Source of the DNA: Holosporaceae bacterium
Lineage (GTDB): Bacteria; Pseudomonadota; Alphaproteobacteria; UBA3830
Length of the DNA stretch: 6,529 nucleotides
Assembly: GCA_031284345.1 (NCBI GenBank)
Contig: JAITAC010000111.1
Location: forward strand, 1-6,529
Reading direction: 5' to 3'
Shown: piece by piece, positions 1-4,914 of the stretch
Position numbering within the stretch: position 1 is the first letter of the stretch
Layout of the letters: every line of letters begins with the position of its first letter
Translations under genes and position numbers: made by a program
The notes under the pieces: model-generated
Told to the model about the DNA's origin: nothing
The model's input: the letters and a program-made list of their open reading frames with translations, nothing else
The model's database searches: none

Positions 1-7
1 CAATTTT

Positions 8-28
8 TTGATATTATACCAAATCCCA
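8..28. repeat. Palindromic unit, copy 1 (left arm degenerate)
   Basis: TTTGATATTATACCAAATCCCA (split as TTTGATATTATACC at 7-20 and AAATCCCA at 21-28) matches the core and right arm of the better copy at 266-294. Its left arm is only a run of T instead of ATGGGAT. On the minus strand it reads TTTGGTATAATATC. Confidence 0.7.
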
Positions 29-49
29 CTATTAAATAGCGATATAGTC

Positions 50-78
50 TTGCAAGGATTTGCCGATAATGTTATGAT
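50..78 (+). promoter_or_regulatory. Candidate plus-strand promoter
   Basis: TTGCAA (50-55) and TATGAT (73-78) are separated by exactly 17 bases, matching four and five positions of the TTGACA/TATAAT consensus. A transcript would start near 85 and run through the palindromes at 163-186 and 246-314 to the hairpin at 497-517. There is no recognised gene on this strand, so the site could be fortuitous. Confidence 0.3.
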
Positions 79-162
79 AAGCAGTAGTTTATGTTGTGGT
101 GACAATGTCGAGGAAATCGTTATTATTGAGTCAAGAATTAGCAGAAGCCGCGAAGTTGGAAC

Positions 163-186
163 CGTCCATTCAAATTTGAATGGACG
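163..186. repeat. Perfect 24-bp palindrome
   Basis: The arm CGTCCATTCA is followed by AATT and its exact complement TGAATGGACG. As RNA it would form a 10-bp stem with an AATT tetraloop; as DNA it is a fully symmetric site of the kind bound by dimeric regulators. No T run follows on either strand, so it is not a terminator. It differs in sequence from the TTTGRTATTATACC units around it. Confidence 0.85.
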
Positions 187-245
187 CTCTAGATATCTTC
201 ATCAACTCCTTACAAAATTCGACAATTGCGCAACTATGTAAAAAT

Positions 246-314
246 AATTATTTGGATATTTAACAATGGGATTTGATATTATACCAGATCCCATTTTGAA
301 TTATCCAAACAATT
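246..314. repeat. Palindromic unit, copy 2, centre of a 69-bp imperfect palindrome
   Basis: The inner 29 bp (266-294) pair as ATGGGATTTGATAT against ATACCAGATCCCAT around base 280. Pairing continues outward to 246/314. Of 34 arm positions, 28 are complementary; mismatches fall at 250/310, 259/301, 262/298, 264/296, 273/287 and 276/284. TTTGGAT at 251-257 and ATCCAAA at 303-309 form the outer block. Neither arm is followed by a T run, so it is not a simple terminator. Confidence 0.85.
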
Positions 315-367
315 TGCGGAATGCGTGCTGTATCAGTCGCTGTCCAGTCGACAATGGCAAATCAGAG

Positions 368-396
368 ATGGGATTTGGTATTATACCATTCTGCAT
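368..396. repeat. Palindromic unit, copy 3 (right arm degenerate)
   Basis: ATGGGATTTGGTATTATACC at 368-387 is identical to copy 2 except for one base. The central 13 bp TGGTATTATACCA (376-388) are a perfect odd-centred palindrome, but the outer right arm has drifted (TTCTGCAT instead of GATCCCAT). The start-to-start distance from copy 2 is 102 bp. The sequence after it (CATTTTAACTATCGAAA) also resembles the flank of copy 2 (CATTTTGAATTATCCAAA), so the repeated unit is about 50 bp. Confidence 0.8.
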
Positions 397-459
397 TTTA
401 ACTATCGAAATGATATGTTGATTTTTAAGTCCTGCAGGCGTTTTTTTCGATAATTAAAA

Positions 460-478
460 ATGATGTTTGGTATTATGC
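460..478. repeat. Palindromic unit, copy 4 (partial)
   Basis: ATGATGTTTGGTATTATGC keeps the left half of the unit with three changes in the outer arm and loses the right arm. It lies 92 bp after copy 3. It is the most decayed of the four and could be questioned in isolation. Confidence 0.5.
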
Positions 479-496
479 AAGCTGGTGGAAGAGGTG

Positions 497-517
497 CGGC
501 GCGTCGCCGGAATTTTT
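497..517 (+). terminator. Candidate plus-strand terminator
   Basis: CGGCG-CGT-CGCCG forms a short, fully GC stem with a 3-nt loop, followed two to four bases later by TTTTT (513-517) on the plus strand. On the minus strand no T run follows. It would stop plus-strand transcription before it runs antisense into the dehydrogenase gene ending at 632. The stem has only 5 bp, so the call is tentative. Confidence 0.35.
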
Positions 518-631
518 AAACTCAGTCAAAAAACCCATAAAAAAACAAAAATATACTTCAAAATCAGGGGAGATAAAATCCGTCCGGTGGCAAGTAATTT
601 TACGTTATGGCGATTATCGCCCGCAGCTTGG

Positions 632-1483
632 TCAGTCATATTCGTAGAATCCTCTTTTGGTTTTTTTCCCGAGTCTCCCGTGGAGCACATAATTTTCCAG
701 CAGCGGACATGGCTGAAATCGCTCTTCTCCCAGTTCTTTTTGGAGGGTTTTCATGATGGCGAACACCGTATCCAGGCCAATTAAATCTGCCAGTGCCAGC
801 GGCCCAATTGGATGATTTGCCCCAAGCTTGAGCGCCGTGTCTATTTGCTCCACCGTTGATATTCCTTCGTAGAGAGCACATATGGCTTCATTAATCATGG
901 GGATGAGAATTCGATTCAAAACGAATCCCGGAGCATTTTTAGTGGTTATGGGAATTTTTTCGATGGTCTGAGCCAATCTCCGAAAAAAATTATAGGTGGA
1001 GTCGCTGGTGCAAAGTCCGCGTACGACTTCGACAAGAGCCATTAGCGGCGGCGGATTCATAAAGTGAAAACCAATAAATTTTTCCGGCCAAGGTACCATG
1101 CGGGACAGCGCCGTTATGGAATAGGACGACGTATTGGTGGCTACGTAGGATGTCGGCTGCAGTATTTTTGATAATTTTTGAAAAACAGAAGTTTTTATGG
1201 AAAAATCTTCAAATGCCGATTCGATGAATATGTGCGAATTTTTGAGATCATTTATATCCAAATAATGGGATATGCGTTTTTGTATTTTATCAGCAGGTTC
1301 CTTCAGCAAATTTTTTGATTCCAATTTTTTCAGGGAATCCATGATTTTATTTGAAGAATTTTTTAGTATATCTGCGGAAATATCATGAATTTTGACCAAA
1401 AAACCGGCGGACGCAAATACCTGACCTATGCCGGATCCCATTTGTCCAGCTCCTATTACTGCGATTATTGTATTTTTACTCAT
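632..1483 (-). CDS. hbd: 3-hydroxybutyryl-CoA / 3-hydroxyacyl-CoA dehydrogenase (NAD-dependent)
   Basis: This soluble enzyme interconverts (S)-3-hydroxyacyl-CoA and 3-ketoacyl-CoA with NAD(P), in short-chain beta-oxidation or in butyrate and acetoacetyl-CoA metabolism. At 283 residues it is the stand-alone type, not the FadB fusion. The N-terminal Rossmann domain starts with VIGAGQMGSGI (9-19). The catalytic residues expected from the family are present: Ser119 in NTSS, His140 in GFHFMNP, Glu152 in LVEVVRG and Asn190 in GFVLNRI. The C-terminal dimerisation domain has DTALKLGANHPIGPLALADLIGLD split around 215-238 and ends KKTKRGFYEYD, as is standard. The start is 17 nt after the permease stop and has no good Shine-Dalgarno sequence (TTTTGACGGCAAAAT before ATG), suggesting translational coupling. 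Whether butyryl or longer chains are preferred cannot be read from sequence. No clear terminator follows; only a 5-bp hairpin (609-621) without a T tract. Confidence 0.94.
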   Translation of the reverse strand: MSKNTIIAVIGAGQMGSGIGQVFASAGFLVKIHDISADILKNSSNKIMDSLKKLESKNLLKEPADKIQKRISHYLDINDLKNSHIFIESAFEDFSIKTSVFQKLSKILQPTSYVATNTSSYSITALSRMVPWPEKFIGFHFMNPPPLMALVEVVRGLCTSDSTYNFFRRLAQTIEKIPITTKNAPGFVLNRILIPMINEAICALYEGISTVEQIDTALKLGANHPIGPLALADLIGLDTVFAIMKTLQKELGEERFQPCPLLENYVLHGRLGKKTKRGFYEYD

Positions 1484-1500
1484 ATTTTGCCGTCAAAAAA

Positions 1501-2883
1501 TTAAAATGCCCCACACATATTATATATTAGTATTGTGGCTGCGGTTGAAACAAGTGGAATCAGCAGACACACTACAAATATATCTTTGTAGGAATCTTTG
1601 TGGGTAAGTCCGCAGATGGCCAGCAGCGTTATTATGGCTCCGTTGTGAGGCAATGCGTGCAGTGTACTGCAGGAAAGAGCGATGATGCGATGCAGTGCCT
1701 CTGGATTTATATGAGTCTGCTGAGCCATTTCCATGAGCTTGGTTCCCATCATCTGCAGTGAAATACTGAGTCCTCCGGAAGCGGATCCGGTTACGGCAGA
1801 TAGCATTCCGGTAACAACTGATCCCGAGATGATGGGATTTCCCGACGATAGTGACAGTATCCAGTCTTTAATTATGGTAAATCCCGGCAGACAATTGATT
1901 ACGGCGCCATAGCCAACAACGGAGGCGGTGTTAAATATCGGAGATAATGAGTCCGTCGCGCCCATATTCAAACACGTGATTGCGCTGATGCGTTTGTAGT
2001 GGTATCCCAAAAGAAACACCACGGCGGAAAATACCGCAACAATGACGGACCAATTGCTGGCGACGGTTTTTATGTTAGTGGATCCGTACTTTTCCTGCTG
2101 CAAATACGAGGTATCCAGTTGAGGAAATATGTGTTTAACGCAGATGTAGTTCACTAGTACAACTATAATTATTGGAGTAAGCGCCTCCCAGAAATTTGGC
2201 AGTTGGCTTTCGGCTATGGCCATGACTTTATCGTTGTGATCACCGTATCCTTCGTCGCTGGAACGAGCAATTTTCTGCTGCCGGTTCATCCAGGCCATTC
2301 CGAGAAAAAATAAAAATGCCGATGCAATGACGCCTAACCCCGGAGCCGCAAATGTATTAGTGCCGAAATATTGGGCCGGAATGGCGTTTTGAATCGCAGG
2401 AGTGCCCGGCAACGCCACCATCGTAAAGGTAAATGATCCAATGGCAATAGCTCCCGGAATAAGTCTCTTGGGCGTGTCGGATTTTCTAAATAATTCAACG
2501 GCAATCGGATAAACCGCAAACGCCACCACAAACAACGATACTCCGCCGTAGGTTAGTACGCTACAAGACAAAACAATGGCCAAAATAGCGTTGCCTACTC
2601 CGATCTTTTCAGAAACGTAGTTGGCGATGGATTTTGCACTGCCGGAGCTCTCCATAAGTTTGCCAAAAATCGCACTCAGCAAAAATAATGGAAAATATAC
2701 AACGGCAAAATCTCCTAACTTCACCATGAATATCTGGGTATAGTATCCCAGCAGCGACTCTCCACCACTGAACATGACCGCAATCATGGCGGCCGCCGGA
2801 GCCAATACCAGTACCGAAAAACCACGATAGGCCAACAGCACCAAAATGACCATCGAAAAAATTATACTGCCTATTGCCCACAT
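1501..2883 (-). CDS. GntP-family permease, possibly a 3-hydroxybutyrate or related hydroxy-acid importer
   Basis: This is an inner-membrane secondary transporter of the gluconate:H+ symporter (GntP) family. The 460-residue length is typical. The protein is hydrophobic throughout, with roughly a dozen membrane segments, beginning at 2-20 and 22-40, and one long hydrophilic loop at about 200-228. Conserved family stretches are YGGVSLFVVAFAVYPIA (112-128), ALPGTPAIQN (157-166), NTASVVGYGAVI (318-329), GSASGGLSI (366-374) and HALPHNGAIITL (409-420). Gluconate, fructuronate, glycerate and D-3-hydroxybutyrate are substrates claimed for the family. The neighbouring 3-hydroxyacyl-CoA dehydrogenase gene, starting 17 nt after this stop, makes a hydroxy- or keto-acid more likely than gluconate, but the sequence does not settle the substrate. 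It lies 67 nt downstream of pgk with no convincing terminator between, so co-transcription is likely. Confidence 0.88.
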   Translation of the reverse strand: MWAIGSIIFSMVILVLLAYRGFSVLVLAPAAAMIAVMFSGGESLLGYYTQIFMVKLGDFAVVYFPLFLLSAIFGKLMESSGSAKSIANYVSEKIGVGNAILAIVLSCSVLTYGGVSLFVVAFAVYPIAVELFRKSDTPKRLIPGAIAIGSFTFTMVALPGTPAIQNAIPAQYFGTNTFAAPGLGVIASAFLFFLGMAWMNRQQKIARSSDEGYGDHNDKVMAIAESQLPNFWEALTPIIIVVLVNYICVKHIFPQLDTSYLQQEKYGSTNIKTVASNWSVIVAVFSAVVFLLGYHYKRISAITCLNMGATDSLSPIFNTASVVGYGAVINCLPGFTIIKDWILSLSSGNPIISGSVVTGMLSAVTGSASGGLSISLQMMGTKLMEMAQQTHINPEALHRIIALSCSTLHALPHNGAIITLLAICGLTHKDSYKDIFVVCLLIPLVSTAATILIYNMCGAF

Positions 2884-2886
2884 GTT

Positions 2887-2895
2887 CTCCTCCCC
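2887..2895 (-). promoter_or_regulatory. Strong Shine-Dalgarno of the permease gene
   Basis: GGGGAGGAG precedes the GntP-family ATG (2883), with five bases between GGAGG and the start. It is the strongest ribosome binding site in the window and fixes that start. The dehydrogenase that follows has no comparable site. Confidence 0.75.
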
Positions 2896-2950
2896 AAAAA
2901 GAAACTCATCTGAAAATTACGAGAGCGTACTACTCTTAATTTGAGCATTA

Positions 2951-4150
2951 TCAATTCACCAGTGTCATGGGGTTTTCCATGGCAGTGATTCCAGGAAGAG
3001 AGTTGCCCTCCAAATAAGTGAGAAAAGCTCCGCCGGAAGTGGATTTGTAGGTCAGATCTTGGTCGATGCCGAACTTACTCATGGCAAAAGCCGTATCACC
3101 TCCGCCTATTATGGACGTCAATTTTCCTTCCCGGGACCTGGTGGCAATCTCCTGCGCAACGGACATGGTGCCAAAATCAAACGGAGTCTTCTCGAATAAT
3201 CCCAGCGGTCCGTTCCACAAAACTGTAGCGCTTTCCCGAATGTGTTTCCTAAATAATTCCACCGACTCCGGACCTATGTCAAAAACAGACGTCTTGTCGT
3301 TGCCGGAATATATAATGGTGCGATCATCGTAATCATGTTTGTGAATGAGAGCGGAAAAATCCACCGGCAAAATTAATTCACAGCCATATTCCTGAGCATT
3401 TCCTAAAATTTCCATCATGTCGTTTCGATATTCTTCATGGCGAAACATTTTTAGTGAGTCATTGCCGTAGTAGGCCAAAAATGCCCCAGCGATCCCTCCG
3501 CCCAAAGCCAATTTATTTACTTTCTTCACCAAATTTTTCAATAAATTAATCTTTGTCGATAATTTGGATCCTCCGACTATGCTCATTCTCGGAGCTGGAG
3601 CATTATGGAAAAAATAATCCAACATGCGCCATTCGTTCATGAACGCCAAACCAAAAGCATGGGGAAGAAATTTCGGGATAGCACAAATGGAAGCATGATT
3701 CCTGTGAGATGTCGAAAATGCATCATTTATATAAAAATCCGCCAAAGATGCAATTTTTTTCGCAAAATAGTCGTTGCAGTTTTCCTCTTCCCGATAAAAA
3801 CGAAGGTTCTCCAGCAGAATCAAATCATCGGGAGAGGCTGCATCGATTATCTCGGAGGCATTTGCTTTTAAACAGTCGTCCACAAACACAACATTTATGT
3901 TGTATATATCGGCTATGGCGGGAATCAAATATTTCAAACTTAGTTTTTCTTCGTATCCAGACGGCTTTCCCCAGTGCGAAGCCAAAATTATCTTGGATCC
4001 AGCTTTTTTTAAAAACTCGATTGTGGGAGCAACATGTTTTATTCGGGCTAGGTCTTGAATGACACCATCTTGCATCGGAACATTGAAGTCAGCCCGCAAT
4101 AGAACCTTCATATTTTTTATATCATCGATGGTTATTTTTTTTGCATACAT
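2951..4150 (-). CDS. pgk: Phosphoglycerate kinase
   Basis: This cytoplasmic glycolytic enzyme transfers the acyl phosphate of 1,3-bisphosphoglycerate to ADP, giving ATP and 3-phosphoglycerate; it is reversible in gluconeogenesis. Its 399 residues are the usual full length. Family landmarks are all present in order: VLLRADFNVP (16-25), ARI with the substrate-binding Arg36, ASHWGKP (57-63), LENLRFY (113-119), YINDAFSTSHRNHAS (140-154), GGSKLSTKI (193-201) with Lys196 and Lys200, LALGGGIAGAFL (214-225), LWNGPLGLFE (311-320), IIGGGDTAFA (347-356) and STSGGAFLTYLEG (370-382). The first half is the phosphoglycerate-binding lobe and the second the nucleotide lobe. SHWGKP replaces the common SH(L/F/M)GRP, so a phosphate-contacting Arg has become Lys. 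The ATG has AGAGGA seven bases upstream. No gap (GAPDH) gene is adjacent, unlike in many bacteria. The permease gene follows after 67 nt. Confidence 0.97.
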   Translation of the reverse strand: MYAKKITIDDIKNMKVLLRADFNVPMQDGVIQDLARIKHVAPTIEFLKKAGSKIILASHWGKPSGYEEKLSLKYLIPAIADIYNINVVFVDDCLKANASEIIDAASPDDLILLENLRFYREEENCNDYFAKKIASLADFYINDAFSTSHRNHASICAIPKFLPHAFGLAFMNEWRMLDYFFHNAPAPRMSIVGGSKLSTKINLLKNLVKKVNKLALGGGIAGAFLAYYGNDSLKMFRHEEYRNDMMEILGNAQEYGCELILPVDFSALIHKHDYDDRTIIYSGNDKTSVFDIGPESVELFRKHIRESATVLWNGPLGLFEKTPFDFGTMSVAQEIATRSREGKLTSIIGGGDTAFAMSKFGIDQDLTYKSTSGGAFLTYLEGNSLPGITAMENPMTLVN

Positions 4151-4222
4151 CCCAAAGTCCTCTCAAAAAAATAGCAAGATTACTCCTAAAAAAGAGCGAA
4201 TCTGTTGTTAACTCTAGACAAA

Positions 4223-4251
4223 AGCATAGAAGAACTATCGACGATGAGCAA
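4223..4251 (-). promoter_or_regulatory. Candidate sigma-70-type promoter for pgk
   Basis: On the minus strand TTGCTC (4251-4246) is followed after exactly 17 bases by TATGCT (4228-4223). The match to TTGACA/TATAAT is partial, with about three and four positions of six. It sits downstream of the rpmG terminator and would give a pgk leader of roughly 65 nt. It is the best-spaced pair in the spacer, but such pairs arise by chance in AT-rich DNA. Confidence 0.35.
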
Positions 4252-4333
4252 TTATTCCGAAGTGTAGTATTATTGAGCCTGTAGCGTTTGAAATCTTCTT
4301 GTCATAGGAAGCAAAACAAAGCAATATAGCAAC

Positions 4334-4375
4334 AAAAAACCTGGACTATTTCGTCGATCTGATCTCAATAGCCAG
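4334..4375 (-). terminator. Rho-independent terminator downstream of rpmG
   Basis: Read on the minus strand, CTGG-CTATT pairs with AATAG-(T)-CCAG. This gives a 9-bp stem with a single bulged T and a 16-nt loop, followed after one G by six T residues (4339 down to 4334). It lies 102 nt beyond the rpmG stop and about 185 nt before pgk, so it should separate the gyrA/rpmG transcript from the pgk transcript. The loop is longer than usual, which lowers certainty a little. Confidence 0.75.
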
Positions 4376-4477
4376 TGTATTATATATTCTTTCGGTTAAT
4401 TTTCCGTTAAATATTTTGCTTCGCGATAACTCAAATTCAACTTAAATTCAGACATGTGGACAATACCATAGGAAATG

Positions 4478-4645
4478 CTACTTTATCTTGGTCTCTTTGA
4501 AGGAAACGTGCTTTCTAACAATCGGATCATATTTTCTCATTTCCATTTTCTCCGGCTGTTTGCGGGGATTTCTTTTTTTTACATAGAAAAAACCAGTGTC
4601 GGCGGTACTCAACATTTTTACAACCATGGTCGCAGATTTAGCCAT
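4478..4645 (-). CDS. rpmG: 50S ribosomal protein L33
   Basis: L33 is a small basic protein of the large ribosomal subunit near the E site. The 55-codon frame starts [12 protein letters not shown], continues with [17 protein letters not shown], and ends with [25 protein letters not shown] before a TAG. Both the length and the RKYDPxxRKHVxFKETKIK end match the bacterial L33 family, and STADTGFFY is the alphaproteobacterial wording. It is the cysteine-free form, with no zinc-binding CxxC pairs. The ATG at 4643-4645 is supported by a GGAG at 4652-4655, six bases upstream. The gene lies downstream of gyrA on the same strand, and the next signal downstream is a strong terminator about 100 nt after the stop, so it is probably the last gene of its transcript. 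Confidence 0.95.
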   Translation of the reverse strand: MAKSATMVVKMLSTADTGFFYVKKRNPRKQPEKMEMRKYDPIVRKHVSFKETKIK

Positions 4646-4842
4646 AATAAACTCCATTTTTCATGAAAAATCTTTGGAATAGATATACACCAGACAAGCA
4701 AAAAAATCAATACTGAGATTCCTACTGTCCAGGGCTGCCTCGTGAAAAAAAACCACGCATTTGCAACGACGATGCTGCCGAAAATATGAATATCATCAGA
4801 AAATATGCTTTGGCTATTTTGGTTAGAGCCAAAAAAAGTCAT
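4618..4842 (-). CDS. Possible small membrane protein of unknown function
   Basis: This is an open frame of 74 codons between gyrA (72 nt upstream) and rpmG, whose start it overlaps by 28 nt. I do not recognise the product. Residues 1-20 are polar, and about 21-60 are strongly hydrophobic and rich in Phe, Trp, Ile and Val, enough for one or two membrane segments ([13 protein letters not shown], then [17 protein letters not shown]). A short basic and Trp-rich tail follows. Against it being a gene: no Shine-Dalgarno sequence precedes the ATG (CAAACTGAA-ATG), its 3' end contains the rpmG ribosome binding site and start, and no homologue comes to mind. In favour: without it there is a gap of 269 bp, and a stop overlapping the next start is common in translationally coupled genes. 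A 7-bp inverted repeat (TTTGGCT/AGCCAAA, 4809-4833) lies just inside its 5' end. Confidence 0.3.
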   Translation of the reverse strand: MTFFGSNQNSQSIFSDDIHIFGSIVVANAWFFFTRQPWTVGISVLIFLLVWCISIPKIFHEKWSLLWLNLRPWL

Positions 4843-4914
4843 TTCAGTTTGAAAGATCAGCCATGCGCAGAAATTTTATATTTTCCGTTCGTCTCTTCAA
4901 CTTCATTTTTTCTG

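Larger units (their letters stand above)
1..631. other. Gene-poor, repeat-bearing intergenic region
   Basis: These 631 bp beyond the end of the dehydrogenase gene contain no recognisable gene on either strand. Short frames exist (for example 75-241, 105-176, 266-421 on plus; 473-538 on minus), but none has a ribosome binding site and a known family. The stretch is rich in inverted repeats: four copies of a palindromic unit, a perfect 24-bp palindrome, and a GC-rich hairpin followed by T residues. The left neighbour gene is outside the window. Confidence 0.7.
4151..4477. other. Non-coding spacer between pgk and rpmG
   Basis: This 327-bp AT-rich stretch has no supported gene. From right to left on the minus strand it holds a 3' tail of rpmG of about 100 nt, the terminator at 4334-4375, then about 180 nt of leader before pgk with one promoter-like pair (4223-4251) and the pgk ribosome binding site. 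That site is AGAGGA at 4158-4163, seven bases before the ATG. The only open frames are 11 to 19 codons long without ribosome binding sites. No tRNA cloverleaf or recognisable riboswitch was seen. Confidence 0.7.

Noticed and set aside
75..241. Plus-strand frame of 55 codons (MISSSLCCGD...)
   Set aside because: No ribosome binding site, no recognisable family, and its ATG lies within the -10 of the only promoter-like pair, so it would be upstream of the predicted transcript start.
473..538. Minus-strand 21-codon frame starting MGFLTEFKN, resembling the first residues of the MscL channel
   Set aside because: The resemblance covers only about eight residues, the frame then stops in repeat copy 4, and there is no ribosome binding site.
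609..621. Hairpin GGCGA-TTA-TCGCC just beyond the hbd stop, as an hbd terminator
   Set aside because: The stem has only 5 bp and no T run follows on the minus strand.
1..631. CRISPR array
   Set aside because: The repeats are few, unevenly spaced (265, 102 and 92 bp) and imperfect, unlike the regular short spacing of a CRISPR array.
467..784. Plus-strand open frame of about 105 codons
   Set aside because: Its right half is the antisense of the hbd gene and its start is a TTG in repeat copy 4; the hbd frame has all catalytic residues.
2922..2936. AGAG/CTCT hairpin between pgk and the permease gene, as a terminator
   Set aside because: Only four pairs plus a wobble and no adjacent T tract; the two genes are more likely co-transcribed.
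4379..4384. Perfect TATAAT on the minus strand upstream of pgk
   Set aside because: No acceptable -35 lies 16-18 bp upstream, and a transcript from it would begin with the terminator hairpin at 4334-4375, so it is probably chance in AT-rich DNA.
4398..4455. 19-codon minus-strand frame MSEFKLNLSYREAKYLTEN after rpmG
   Set aside because: No ribosome binding site, very short, and located in the 3' tail before the terminator; nothing supports translation.
4809..4833. TTTGGCT/AGCCAAA inverted repeat as a gyrA terminator
   Set aside because: On the minus strand the T tract comes before the stem rather than after it.
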